NCBI RefSeq assembly: GCF_051304405.1
Contig: NZ_JBPPGG010000002.1
Span: 620,001-684,000 of the forward strand
Length of the DNA stretch: 64,000 nucleotides
Direction: 5' to 3'
DNA from: Pedomonas sp051304405
Lineage (GTDB): Bacteria; Pseudomonadota; Alphaproteobacteria; Sphingomonadales; Sphingomonadaceae
This document shows positions 8,969 to 17,567 of this stretch, piece after piece; position 1 is the first letter of the stretch; each line of letters starts with the position of its first letter. The notes under the pieces are model-generated. The model was not told the DNA's origin, searched no databases, and saw nothing but the letters and a program-made list of their open reading frames with translations. Made by a program: the position numbers and the translations under genes.

Positions 8969-9094
8969 AGCAGCGCTATCAAACAGGCTGTTGTTTTTCA
9001 AACACTTGAGGCAGGTTTCCCGCCCCGGCGTTTGCGCTGTCTGTTCGCTTCCTATGTGTTTGCACTGGCCATTGCAAGCCTTTTCTGCACCGGC

Positions 9095-10417
9095 CTACGA
9101 TCCGCTCCGGCCCGCCTCCTCCACCGCCCGGACCACCGCCTCGATGAAGGCGCGCCGCGCCTCGGCGCGCTCGGGATCACCGGGCCGAGGCCAGGCGCTC
9201 AGGGTGACGATGACCAGCTTCTTCTCCGGGAGGATGCGGATGTTCTGGCCGAAAACGCCGCGCGCCTCGAAGCCGCCGCCGTCGATGGTCCACCACAGGT
9301 AGCCGTAACCCTGCCCGCCCCGGCCGGTGGGCACGGCCGGGCGGGTAGCCTCGCCGACCCAGCCCTCCGCCAGGAGCGCAGGACCGCCCGCCAGCAGGAA
9401 CTGGCCGAAGCGGCCATAGTCCCGCAGGCTGGCGCTGAAGCAGCAGCCGGCGATCTCCCGGCCGTCCGCGCCCGGCTTGTCCGTCACCCAGAAGCCGTCC
9501 TGCTCCATGCCGAGCGGCGCCCACAGCGTCTCGGAGAGATACTGCGCCAGCGGCTTGCCAACGGCAGCGCGGATCACCTCGCCCGCGAGGCCGGTCTCCG
9601 CCGTGTTGTAGTTGAAGGTGGTGCCGGGCTCGTGGGCGCGCGGCAACTGCGCCATGAAGGCGATCGTCCGGGAAGGTGCGTCTCCCTCCCCGCCTCCGGC
9701 GGCCGACTGGCTCAGCCCGGCGAACCGGTTCACGTCCGACCGGGGGTCGGTGTAGTCCTCGTTCCAGCGCACGCCCGAGGTCATGGTGAGCAGGTGGCGC
9801 AGGGTGACGCCCTCGTAGGCCGAGCCCTTGAGGGCGGGCAGGTAGCGGGTGACGGGATCGTCCAGGCTCTGGATATATCCCTGGTTCAGCGCCGCGCCGA
9901 CCAGGGTCGAGGTGATCGACTTGGCCATGGAGAAGGAGGTCCACCGCCCCTCCTCCGTCAACCCGAGGCCGTAGCGCTCCAGCACGATGCGCCCGTCGTG
10001 GAGGACCAGCAACCCCGCCACCTGGTTGTGTTCCATGAAGCGGGCCACGTCCCACGCCTCGCCGTTATAGGTGTAGCGCACCGTCAGCGCCGCGTCGGCG
10101 CGCGGCAGCGGGCGCACCGCCTCGCCCCGTTTCACCACATGGCCGGGGAAGATGCGCTCCATGAAGCGGTAGCCGAACCGCTGCTGATCGGGCGTCCAGA
10201 ACAGGAGCTTGGCCGGCTCGGGCGGCTGAATGTCACTGACGGCGATGGGGTGGCGCGCCTCGGCCCTCGGGGGACGCGCCCCCGCAGCCTCGGGCGCGTT
10301 CCGGACCCGCGCGTTCTGGACCGGCTCGCCTCCCGCGTGCGCTGCGACACCGCCCGCCAGCGCCGCCGCCAGTGCCGAGCCGAACAGCACCGCCCGAATG
10401 AGACACCATGCCGCCAT
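9095..10417 (-). CDS. serine hydrolase, beta-lactamase/NylB-like family, exported
   Basis: A 440-residue protein with a signal peptide (about 1-28, ending AAHA). The class C beta-lactamase fold is shown by the nucleophile motif Ser163-Met-Ala-Lys166 (FSMAKSITSTL) and by Tyr270 in FNYNTAET, the pattern of 6-aminohexanoate-dimer hydrolase-like esterases rather than true beta-lactamases (which have YSN and a KTG triad). Likely a periplasmic esterase or amidase. The start at 10417 is the one that puts the signal peptide first. It is divergent from the molybdenum oxidoreductase with 221 bases between. Confidence 0.9.
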   Translation of the reverse strand: MAAWCLIRAVLFGSALAAALAGGVAAHAGGEPVQNARVRNAPEAAGARPPRAEARHPIAVSDIQPPEPAKLLFWTPDQQRFGYRFMERIFPGHVVKRGEAVRPLPRADAALTVRYTYNGEAWDVARFMEHNQVAGLLVLHDGRIVLERYGLGLTEEGRWTSFSMAKSITSTLVGAALNQGYIQSLDDPVTRYLPALKGSAYEGVTLRHLLTMTSGVRWNEDYTDPRSDVNRFAGLSQSAAGGGEGDAPSRTIAFMAQLPRAHEPGTTFNYNTAETGLAGEVIRAAVGKPLAQYLSETLWAPLGMEQDGFWVTDKPGADGREIAGCCFSASLRDYGRFGQFLLAGGPALLAEGWVGEATRPAVPTGRGGQGYGYLWWTIDGGGFEARGVFGQNIRILPEKKLVIVTLSAWPRPGDPERAEARRAFIEAVVRAVEEAGRSGS

Positions 10418-10638
10418 GCGCCGCCTCCCCGTCTGCCCGTCTGACCAGACGTCATGAGGCCGCCCGGCACCCCGATTGGCAAGGATATATTCCCGCCCCA
10501 GCGGGTGGGTCCGGCCCGGTCGTCCGGCCCGGCCCGCTGCCCGCCGCCCTCGCCCCGCCGCAGCGTGGCCGGAGCATATCGCGAGAGGTGCAACCTTCTG
10601 CTTGCATCCGGCACCGGTTCGGGGAAACAGTCTCCAAC

Positions 10639-12990
10639 ATGACCGATCAAAAAACAGAACAACAAACGACAAACGCCGGGCCGGCCGACGGGAAGACCAA
10701 GGCAGCGGCCAGTGGGGCAGGCAAGGCGCGGGCCAAGGCACCGGCGGGCGGCTGGGGGTCGCTGGCGGGGGTCGCCCGCTCCCTTCTCCATTCGGGCAAC
10801 CCGGCCAAGAGCACCCTCACCCTGCGCGGCGTCAACCAGCCGCACGGCTTCGACTGCCCGGGCTGCGCCTGGGGCGACCCGGAGCACGCCTCCTCATTCG
10901 AATTCTGCGAGAATGGTGTGAAGGCGGTGGCGTGGGAGGCGACCAGCCGCGTCGTCGGCCCCACCTTCTTCGCCGAACATTCCGTCGAGTGGCTGAAACG
11001 GCAGGACCACCATTACCTGGAGGCGCAGGGGCGCATCTACCAGCCCATGCGCTACGAGCGCACGCTCGACCGCTACGTGCCGGTGAGCTGGGAGGAGGCC
11101 TTCCAGCTTGTGGGGCAGACGCTGCGCGGGCTGGAGTCCCCGGACGAGGCGCTGTTCTACACCTCGGGGCGCACCAGCAACGAGGCCGCGTTCCTCTACC
11201 AGCTGTTCGCGCGCGCCTACGGCACCAACAACTTCCCCGACTGCTCCAACATGTGCCACGAGGCCTCGGGCGTGGCGCTCGGCGAGCAGATCGGCACGGG
11301 CAAGGGCACGGTCACGCTGGACGACTTCGAGAAGGCGGACGCCATCTTCGTGTGGGGTCAGAACCCGGGCACCAACCATCCCCGTATGCTCGGCACCCTG
11401 CGGGAGGCGGCGCTGCGGGGCGCGAAGATCGTGGTGTTCAACCCCGTGCGCGAGCGCGGGCTGGAGCGCTTCGCCCATCCCAAGAGCGTCAAGGACATGC
11501 TCCCCGGCGGCGGTGTCAGCATCGCCACCCATTACTGCCAGGTGCGCGTGGGCGGCGACATGGCCGCCGCCAAGGGCCTGCTCAAGATCCTGTTCGAGAA
11601 GTACGCGGACCGCTTCGACCAGGCCTTCATCCGCGAGCACACGGAAGGCTTCGAGCGGCTGAAGGCGGACGCCGAGGCCACCACATGGGAGGAGATCGAG
11701 GCGCAATCGGGCCTCACCCGCGCGCAGCTTGAAGTCCCGGCCGGGATCTACGCCAACGCCGAGAACACCATCTTCACCTGGGCGATGGGCCTTACCCAGC
11801 ACCGCCATTCCGTGGCGACGATCCAGACGCTGGTGGATGTCCTTCTGCTCAAGGGCAACATCGGCAAGCCCGGCGCGGGCGCATGCCCGGTGCGTGGCCA
11901 CTCCAACGTGCAGGGCGACCGCACCATGGGGATCACCGAGCACCCCTCGCCCCAGTTCCTCGACCGGCTGGAGGCGGTGTTCCCCATCAAGGCGCCGCGC
12001 CAGCCGGGCCTTGGCACCGTCCGCTCGATCGAGGCCATGCTGGAGGGCCGGGCCAAGGTGTTCATCGGCCTCGGCGGCAACTTCGCCGCCGCCACGCCCG
12101 ACACCCGCCTCACCGAGCAGGCGCTGTCCAACTGCAAGCTCACCGTCCACATCTCGACCAAGCTCAACCGCAGCCATCTCATCGTCGGCGAGCAGGCGCT
12201 GATCCTGCCCTGCCTCGGGCGCACCGAGATCGACCTCCAGGACGGCGTCGCCCAGATGGTGACGGTGGAGGACAGCATGTCGATGGTCCACGGCTCGGGC
12301 GGCATCAACCGCCCGGTCTCGCCCCATCTGCTCTCCGAGCCCGCCATCATCGCCGGGCTCGCCAAGGCGACGCTGCCGGAGGTGAAGATCGACTGGGACG
12401 GCTTCGTCGCCGACTACAGCCGCATCCGCGCCGCCATCGCCCGGGTGGTGCCGGGGTTCGAGGGCTTCAACCACAAGGTGTCGAAGCCCGGCGGCTTCCA
12501 CCTGCGCAACCCGGCCCGCGAGCGGGAGTGGAAGACCGAGACCGGCAGGGCCCGGTTCATGGCCAATCCCCTGCCCCCGGCCGACCCGGCCCTGACCCGG
12601 ACCGCCGCGGCGGAGGGCACGCCGCGCGTCTTCACCCTCATGACCTTCCGCAGCCACGACCAGTACAACACCACCATCTACGGCTACGATGACCGCTATC
12701 GCGGCATCTTCGGCTACCGGCGGGTGCTGTTCATGAACCGCGAGGACATGGAGGCGGAAGGGCTCGGCGTCGGCGACATCGTCGACATCCGCACCGCCGC
12801 CGATGACGGGGTGGAGCGGGTGGCCGAGGGCTTCCGCATTGTCGGCTATGACATCCCCCGGGGGCAGGTGGCCAGCTATTACCCCGAGACCAACGTGCTT
12901 GTGCCGCTGTGGAGCTATGGCGAGCGCAGCATGACGCCCACCAGCAAATCCATCCCCGTCACCCTCACCCGGCGCGAGCCCGAGGCATGA
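10639..12990 (+). CDS. FdhF/YdeP family molybdopterin oxidoreductase
   Basis: A 783-residue cytoplasmic oxidoreductase of the formate-dehydrogenase H/YdeP type. After an Ala/Lys-rich N-terminal 40 residues comes FDCPGCAWGDPEH (Cys73, Cys76), typical of YdeP, then molybdopterin-binding domains with FYTSGRTSNEAAFLYQLFAR, the cofactor-binding WGQNPGTNHPRM and, near the end, the domain starting at TLMTFRSHDQYNTTIYG. Relatives act in acid resistance or on unidentified substrates. No signal peptide. The start at 10639 is supported by frame content; the ribosome site is weak. The adjacent fdhD, needed to sulfurate the cofactor, supports the assignment. Confidence 0.92.
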   Translation: MTDQKTEQQTTNAGPADGKTKAAASGAGKARAKAPAGGWGSLAGVARSLLHSGNPAKSTLTLRGVNQPHGFDCPGCAWGDPEHASSFEFCENGVKAVAWEATSRVVGPTFFAEHSVEWLKRQDHHYLEAQGRIYQPMRYERTLDRYVPVSWEEAFQLVGQTLRGLESPDEALFYTSGRTSNEAAFLYQLFARAYGTNNFPDCSNMCHEASGVALGEQIGTGKGTVTLDDFEKADAIFVWGQNPGTNHPRMLGTLREAALRGAKIVVFNPVRERGLERFAHPKSVKDMLPGGGVSIATHYCQVRVGGDMAAAKGLLKILFEKYADRFDQAFIREHTEGFERLKADAEATTWEEIEAQSGLTRAQLEVPAGIYANAENTIFTWAMGLTQHRHSVATIQTLVDVLLLKGNIGKPGAGACPVRGHSNVQGDRTMGITEHPSPQFLDRLEAVFPIKAPRQPGLGTVRSIEAMLEGRAKVFIGLGGNFAAATPDTRLTEQALSNCKLTVHISTKLNRSHLIVGEQALILPCLGRTEIDLQDGVAQMVTVEDSMSMVHGSGGINRPVSPHLLSEPAIIAGLAKATLPEVKIDWDGFVADYSRIRAAIARVVPGFEGFNHKVSKPGGFHLRNPAREREWKTETGRARFMANPLPPADPALTRTAAAEGTPRVFTLMTFRSHDQYNTTIYGYDDRYRGIFGYRRVLFMNREDMEAEGLGVGDIVDIRTAADDGVERVAEGFRIVGYDIPRGQVASYYPETNVLVPLWSYGERSMTPTSKSIPVTLTRREPEA

Positions 12991-13370
12991 CGGCAGGCGG
13001 CAGCCGCGACGGCGGCGACGGCGACGGCGACGGGGAGGCCCCGGCCGATACCCCGGCCGAAACCCTGGCCGACCTCGCCCGTCTCCAGGACGTGCTGCCC
13101 GATGTCTCCCCCCTCGCCCAGGCGCTCTTCCTGCTGCTGGCAGCGGGCGGCGAAGCCCGGCTGGCGGCGCTCGGCAAGGCGCTCGACCTGCCGCTGGCGC
13201 TCACGCTGCGGGGTGCGGCGGAACTGGCCGGCCTCGCGGACACCTCCGGCGCGGCGCTGGCCGAGCTTCTGGAAGGCGCAAGCCCCGGCGCGGGACGGCT
13301 CCGCCTCACCCCTGCGGGCGCAGCGCTGGCGCGCCGGCTGACGGGGGAAACAGACCGTCGGGATCGTTGA
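12987..13370 (+). CDS. hypothetical protein coupled to the YdeP-type oxidoreductase
   Basis: A 127-residue protein whose ATG overlaps the stop of the preceding gene (ATGA), so it is probably translationally coupled. The first 30 residues are Asp/Gly rich; the rest is Ala/Leu-rich and helical (ARLQDVLPDVSPLAQALFLLLAAGGEARLAALGKAL), ending with a possible winged-helix-like RLRLTPAGAALARRL. No family recognised. Its last 65 bases overlap the end of fdhD on the other strand. It may be a subunit, chaperone or regulator of the oxidoreductase; this is inference from position only. Confidence 0.65.
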   Translation: MTAGGSRDGGDGDGDGEAPADTPAETLADLARLQDVLPDVSPLAQALFLLLAAGGEARLAALGKALDLPLALTLRGAAELAGLADTSGAALAELLEGASPGAGRLRLTPAGAALARRLTGETDRRDR

Positions 13371-14127
13371 ACACCAGCACGGAGTCGCGCCGGGCCAGCG
13401 CCACCAGCGTCAGCCCCGCCCGGCGGGCCAGATCCACCGCCAGATCGGTGGGCGCGGAGATGGCCACCAGCGCGGGCAGCCCGGCGCTCGCACATTTCTG
13501 CACCAGCTCGAAACTGCAGCGGGACGTGACAAGCGCGAAGCCTTCCGCCGTCGCCGCCCCCTGCCGCGCCAGCGCGCCGATCAGCTTGTCGAGCGCGTTG
13601 TGGCGGCCCACGTCCTCCCGGGCGAGCAGGATGCGCCCGGCACTGTCGGCATAGGCGGCGGCATGTACCGCGCCGGTCTCCCGGTTGAGCGGCTGATGGT
13701 CCGCCAGCCCGTCCAGCGCCCGGAACAGGGCGTCCGGCGTGAGGGCGGGCGGCCGGCCGACGACGCGCACCGCGCGGATGGCGTGCTCCAGCTCGGTCAC
13801 GCCGCAGATTCCGCAGCCGGTCTGCCCGACAAGGCCGCGCCGCCGGTCGATGAGCTGCTCGGCGCGGGGGCCGGGGATATCGACCCGCACCAGCAGGCCC
13901 GGCGGAATCGGCCGCACCTCGATCCCCGCGATCTCGGACGCGCTGTCCACGATCCCCTCGGCGAGCGAGAAGCCGACCGCGAAGTCCTCGATGTCCCGGG
14001 GAGTCGCCATCATCACCACATGGGCGATGCCGTTGTAGGTGAGCGACACCGGCACTTCTTCCGCCAGCGGGCGCGTGGCCGCGCACGCCGCGCCGTCACG
14101 GTTGATGCGCACCACCGCACCGGGCAT
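13306..14127 (-). CDS. fdhD: formate dehydrogenase accessory sulfurtransferase FdhD
   Basis: A 273-residue protein with Cys105-Gly-Ile-Cys108 (TGCGICG), the conserved pair that receives persulfide sulfur and passes it to the bis-MGD cofactor. Other family segments are HVVMMATPRDIEDFAVGFSLAEGI, REDVGRHNALDKLIG and TSRCSFELVQKCASAGLPAL. It should activate the YdeP-type enzyme encoded convergently. The start at 14127 gives the normal length. An in-frame extension to 14256 would run through a 10-bp tandem repeat and add repeats of RKRAQESA, which I regard as untranslated. Confidence 0.95.
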   Translation of the reverse strand: MPGAVVRINRDGAACAATRPLAEEVPVSLTYNGIAHVVMMATPRDIEDFAVGFSLAEGIVDSASEIAGIEVRPIPPGLLVRVDIPGPRAEQLIDRRRGLVGQTGCGICGVTELEHAIRAVRVVGRPPALTPDALFRALDGLADHQPLNRETGAVHAAAYADSAGRILLAREDVGRHNALDKLIGALARQGAATAEGFALVTSRCSFELVQKCASAGLPALVAISAPTDLAVDLARRAGLTLVALARRDSVLVFNDPDGLFPPSAGAPALRPQG

Positions 14128-14170
14128 GGTCCCCTGACCCCTTGTCTCCTCCACGCCACATTCCCCTTGT

Positions 14171-14240
14171 CTTGCGCTCTCTTGCGCTCTCTTGCGCACT
14201 CTTGCGCTCTCTTGCGCCCTTTTGCGCCCTTTTGCGCGCC
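14171..14240. repeat. 10-bp tandem repeat, seven copies
   Basis: Seven consecutive 10-base units of cttgcgctct, the last three degenerate (cttgcgccct, tttgcgccct, tttgcgcgcc), lie 44-113 bases upstream of fdhD. The rest of the gap 14128-14489 contains no gene that I can support. A unit of about one helical turn puts every copy on the same DNA face. Confidence 0.9.
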
Positions 14241-14489
14241 CTGACACCTGTTGCATACTGTCCTCCGGTGAAGACGGAGCGTCCAGAGCCAGGTTCCACT
14301 GTGATTGCCGCCGCGAAGGGCCAATCCGCCGCCCCGGAACGACCGGCGCCCCTGCCCCGTTTTCCGGTGGCCGGACGTGGAAACGCGCTGATTTGCCGCC
14401 CGGAAAGTGGGCAGCACATCATGATGCGGTCACGATGCGGACATATTGGTCTCTGAGAAGCCCACGTTCTTCAAGTAGCAGGAGGTCAT

Positions 14490-15869
14490 ATGCGGATAGC
14501 TGTCGTCGGCACGGGATACGTGGGTCTGGTATCGGGTGCCTGCATGGCCGAGTTCGGCCACCAGGTGACCTGCGTTGACACCAACCCCGACATCGTCTCC
14601 CGTCTCAGCCGGGGCGAGCCCACCATCTACGAGCCGGGGCTCGATGACCTGCTGCAACGAAACATCAAGGCCAACCGCCTGAGCTTCACCACCGAGCTGG
14701 CCGGCGCCGTCGCCGAGGCCCAGGCCGTGTTCATCGCCGTCGGCACCCCGTCCCGCCGCGGCGACGGCCATGCGGACCTGACCTACGTTTTCGCCGCCGC
14801 CCGGGACATCGCGCTCCACGCCCGCAACGGCGCGGTCATCATCACCAAGTCGACGGTGCCGGTGGGCACCGCCTCGCGCCTGCGCGACCTGGTGGCGGAG
14901 GTTGCGCCGCTGAAGAAGCTGGAAGTGGCGAGCAACCCCGAGTTCCTGCGCGAGGGTTCGGCCATTCAGGACTTCATGCACCCGGACCGGGTGGTGGTGG
15001 GCACCACCTCCGAGGAAGCCCGGCAGGTGCTGAAGGAGATCTACCGTCCGCTGCACCTGCGCGAGACGCCGATTCTGTTCGCCTCGTGCGAGACGGCGGA
15101 GGTCATCAAGTACGCCGCCAACGCCTTCCTTGCCACCAAGATCAGCTTCATCAACGAGATGGCCGACCTGTGCGAGAAGGTGGGCGCGGACGTGCAGGAC
15201 GTGGCCAAGGGCATCGGCCTCGACAAGCGCATCGGCGACAAGTTCCTCCACCCCGGCCCGGGCTATGGCGGCAGCTGCTTCCCCAAGGACACGCTGGCGC
15301 TCCTGCGCACCGCCGAGGAAGCAGGTGTGCCGCTGCGGCTCGTCTCGGCAACCGTCGAGGTCAACACCACCCGCAAGCAGAACATGGCCCGGCGGATCAT
15401 CGAGGCCTGCGGCGGCTCGGTCGCGGGCAAGACCATTGCCGTGCTCGGCCTCACCTTCAAGCCCAACACCGACGACATGCGCGACTCGCCCGCGCTGGAC
15501 ATCGTGCCCGCGCTCCAGAAGGCCGGGGCATTCATCCGCGCCTATGACCCCGTCGGCATGGAGCACGCCGCGCCGCTGCTGCCGGAGATCCAGTTCGCCG
15601 AGGATCCCTACTCGGCCATGAAGGATGCCAGCGCCGTCGTCATCATCACCGAGTGGAACGAGTTCCGCGCGCTCGACCTCACCCACGTGCGCCGGCAGCT
15701 CAAGGAGCCGGTGTTCGTCGACCTGCGCAACATCTACCGCAGCGCGGACATGGCGGCGGCGGGCTTCCGCTATGTCTCCATCGGCCGCCCGCAGCTGCCG
15801 CCCGTCGAGGTGGAAGCGGAGCGGACCCCGGCCAGCGTGCACCCGCTGAAGTCGGCCGCCGCGGAATAG
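14490..15869 (+). CDS. ugd: UDP-glucose 6-dehydrogenase
   Basis: A 459-residue enzyme that oxidises UDP-glucose to UDP-glucuronate with two NAD. The Rossmann motif is VVGTGYVGLVSG at residues 5-16, the catalytic Cys263 lies in GYGGSCFPKDTLAL, and the C-terminal UDP-binding domain carries LGLTFKPNTDDMRDSP. AGGAGG is placed 7 bases before the ATG. UDP-glucuronate is a precursor of exopolysaccharide and modified lipid A. No polysaccharide genes flank it here. The C-terminal 25 residues (VEVEAERTPASV...) are an extension beyond the usual end. Confidence 0.96.
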   Translation: MRIAVVGTGYVGLVSGACMAEFGHQVTCVDTNPDIVSRLSRGEPTIYEPGLDDLLQRNIKANRLSFTTELAGAVAEAQAVFIAVGTPSRRGDGHADLTYVFAAARDIALHARNGAVIITKSTVPVGTASRLRDLVAEVAPLKKLEVASNPEFLREGSAIQDFMHPDRVVVGTTSEEARQVLKEIYRPLHLRETPILFASCETAEVIKYAANAFLATKISFINEMADLCEKVGADVQDVAKGIGLDKRIGDKFLHPGPGYGGSCFPKDTLALLRTAEEAGVPLRLVSATVEVNTTRKQNMARRIIEACGGSVAGKTIAVLGLTFKPNTDDMRDSPALDIVPALQKAGAFIRAYDPVGMEHAAPLLPEIQFAEDPYSAMKDASAVVIITEWNEFRALDLTHVRRQLKEPVFVDLRNIYRSADMAAAGFRYVSIGRPQLPPVEVEAERTPASVHPLKSAAAE

Positions 15870-15935
15870 GGCCGGAGAACAGGCCGCCCCCTCCAGCCCT
15901 GACGTACCATCAACCCGCCGTCGGGTGCCCGCGCC

Positions 15936-17240
15936 TCAATGCACCTCCCGCAGGGCCGCGAGCGCGCCGATGGCGGCGAAGATGGGCAGGCGCAGCCAGC
16001 GCCCGCCGGGGACCGCCAGGTTGGGCAACTGGCTGATGAGATCGAACCGGCGGGTGTCGCCGCCAATGGCCTCGGCGATCACGCCCCCCGCCAGAAGGGC
16101 CTGCGCCACCCCCTGCCCCGAATAGCCCGCTGCGTAATAGATCTGCCCCTCCCGCCCGATGGCGGGCATCCGGCTGGACGTGACCGTGACCAGCCCGCTC
16201 CACCCGTGGTCCAGCCGCACGCCCTTCAACTGGGGATAGACCGCCTCCAGCCGGGGCCGGACGATGGACTCGGGCGTCTCCTCCGGGTCCAGCCGGAACC
16301 GCTCCCCGCCGCCGAACACAAGGCGCCGGTCCGGCGTCATGTGGAAGCTGTTGGCCGCCATGCGGGTGTCGCACACCGCCAGCCCGTCCTTCACCAGCGT
16401 GGCGGCCACATCGGCGGGGAGCGGCTCGGTGGCCGCCGCAAAGACGCTGAGCGCCTCGGTGCGCCGCTTCACCCGCTCCAGCAGACGGCCGGACTGGGCG
16501 CCGCCCGCCACCACCACATGGCGGGCAAGCACCTTGCCGCGCATCGTCTCCACCAGCATCCGCGCCCCCCGCGCCCGCACACGGATGACCCGGCTGCCCT
16601 CATGCAGGCGCGCGCCCGCCAGTTCGGCCGCCCGGGCCAGACCCAGCGCCAGGTTGAGCGGATGGACATGACCGCCCTCCGCGTCCAGCAGCCCGCCGTG
16701 AAAACTCTCCGAGCCGGTCAGCCGCACCGCGGCCTTCCGGTCGACAAAGCGGCTGTAGCCATAGCCCATCACCCCCTCGCGGCATTCGGCCTCGGCCTCC
16801 AGCATCGCCATGTCCTGCGGTGTGGCGGCAGCGATGAGATGCCCCTTGCGCGCATCGCAGTCGATGCCGTGGCGGCCGATCCGCAGCCAGAGCTGCGCCA
16901 CCGCCTCCGCCGCAAGCTCGAACAGCTGGCGGGCCCGCGCCGCGCCAAGCTGGTGAACGAGGCTGCGGCTGGCGCGGGTCCAGCCCGCCATCACCTGCCC
17001 GCTGTTCATCCCCGACGCGCCCCAGCCGATGCGCCGGCTCTCCAGCAGGACGCAAGAGAGCCCGCGCTCGGCGCCATGCAGCGCCGCCGACAGGCCGGTG
17101 AAGCCGCCGCCGATCACGCACACGTCCACCTGCTTCACCCCTTCCAGCGCGGGCCGGAACGGCGCCGCATGGGCCGTCGCCGCAAAATAGGAGGGCGGAT
17201 AGTCGTGCCCGTGCGCGGTATTCTCGATGCTGGCTGTCAT
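15936..17240 (-). CDS. FAD-dependent oxidoreductase (DadA/PuuB-like)
   Basis: A 434-residue flavoprotein of the D-amino acid oxidase superfamily. The dinucleotide motif VCVIGGGFTGLSAALHGAERG is at residues 40-60, followed by RRIGWGASGMNSGQVMAGW, a segment seen in gamma-glutamylputrescine oxidases. The C-terminal motif YYAAGYSGQGVAQALLAG closes the FAD site. Likely oxidises an amine or amino acid. The nearby agmatine-to-putrescine genes make a polyamine substrate attractive, but the genes are not in one operon. ATG at 17240 gives the normal length; the frame stays open far upstream without coding support. Confidence 0.9.
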   Translation of the reverse strand: MTASIENTAHGHDYPPSYFAATAHAAPFRPALEGVKQVDVCVIGGGFTGLSAALHGAERGLSCVLLESRRIGWGASGMNSGQVMAGWTRASRSLVHQLGAARARQLFELAAEAVAQLWLRIGRHGIDCDARKGHLIAAATPQDMAMLEAEAECREGVMGYGYSRFVDRKAAVRLTGSESFHGGLLDAEGGHVHPLNLALGLARAAELAGARLHEGSRVIRVRARGARMLVETMRGKVLARHVVVAGGAQSGRLLERVKRRTEALSVFAAATEPLPADVAATLVKDGLAVCDTRMAANSFHMTPDRRLVFGGGERFRLDPEETPESIVRPRLEAVYPQLKGVRLDHGWSGLVTVTSSRMPAIGREGQIYYAAGYSGQGVAQALLAGGVIAEAIGGDTRRFDLISQLPNLAVPGGRWLRLPIFAAIGALAALREVH

Positions 17241-17567
17241 GATGCTCCCGAGCAGCGATGGCGGTCCGCCGGTCAGCCTGTGCCCGCCCGGGTAAAGCGT
17301 CTTGCCCCCTGCCCCCCGCGCGGCTCCGGCTCCCCACATCCCGGCGACCTCGGGCTCATAGAATAACGTTGCTGCTAAATATTCAACTATTAATATTAAT
17401 GGACTAGTCGTCTTTTCCCGCGCCCGTTGCCGGGACGGGCTGCGGGAAAGACCAGCTTCGCCAAATGATGTTTGACGGCTGCGCTCCGGCGGGGCAAAGG
17501 CATGGGCGTGCCGCGCGGCGCTCCGGCGGACCGCGCCCATGTGAGTGAGCTTCAAGGACCCTTGCCC
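17241..17567. other. non-coding gap with divergent promoter region
   Basis: A 327-base gap between the flavoprotein and the fumarase. It holds an AT-rich core at 17371-17402 in otherwise GC-rich DNA, the likely promoter region of one or both divergent genes. No gene or clear operator was seen. Confidence 0.6.

Noticed and set aside
14128..14256. N-terminal extension of FdhD through the 10-bp repeats.
   Set aside because: Would give 316 residues with a repetitive basic leader not seen in the family; start at 14127 fits the normal length.
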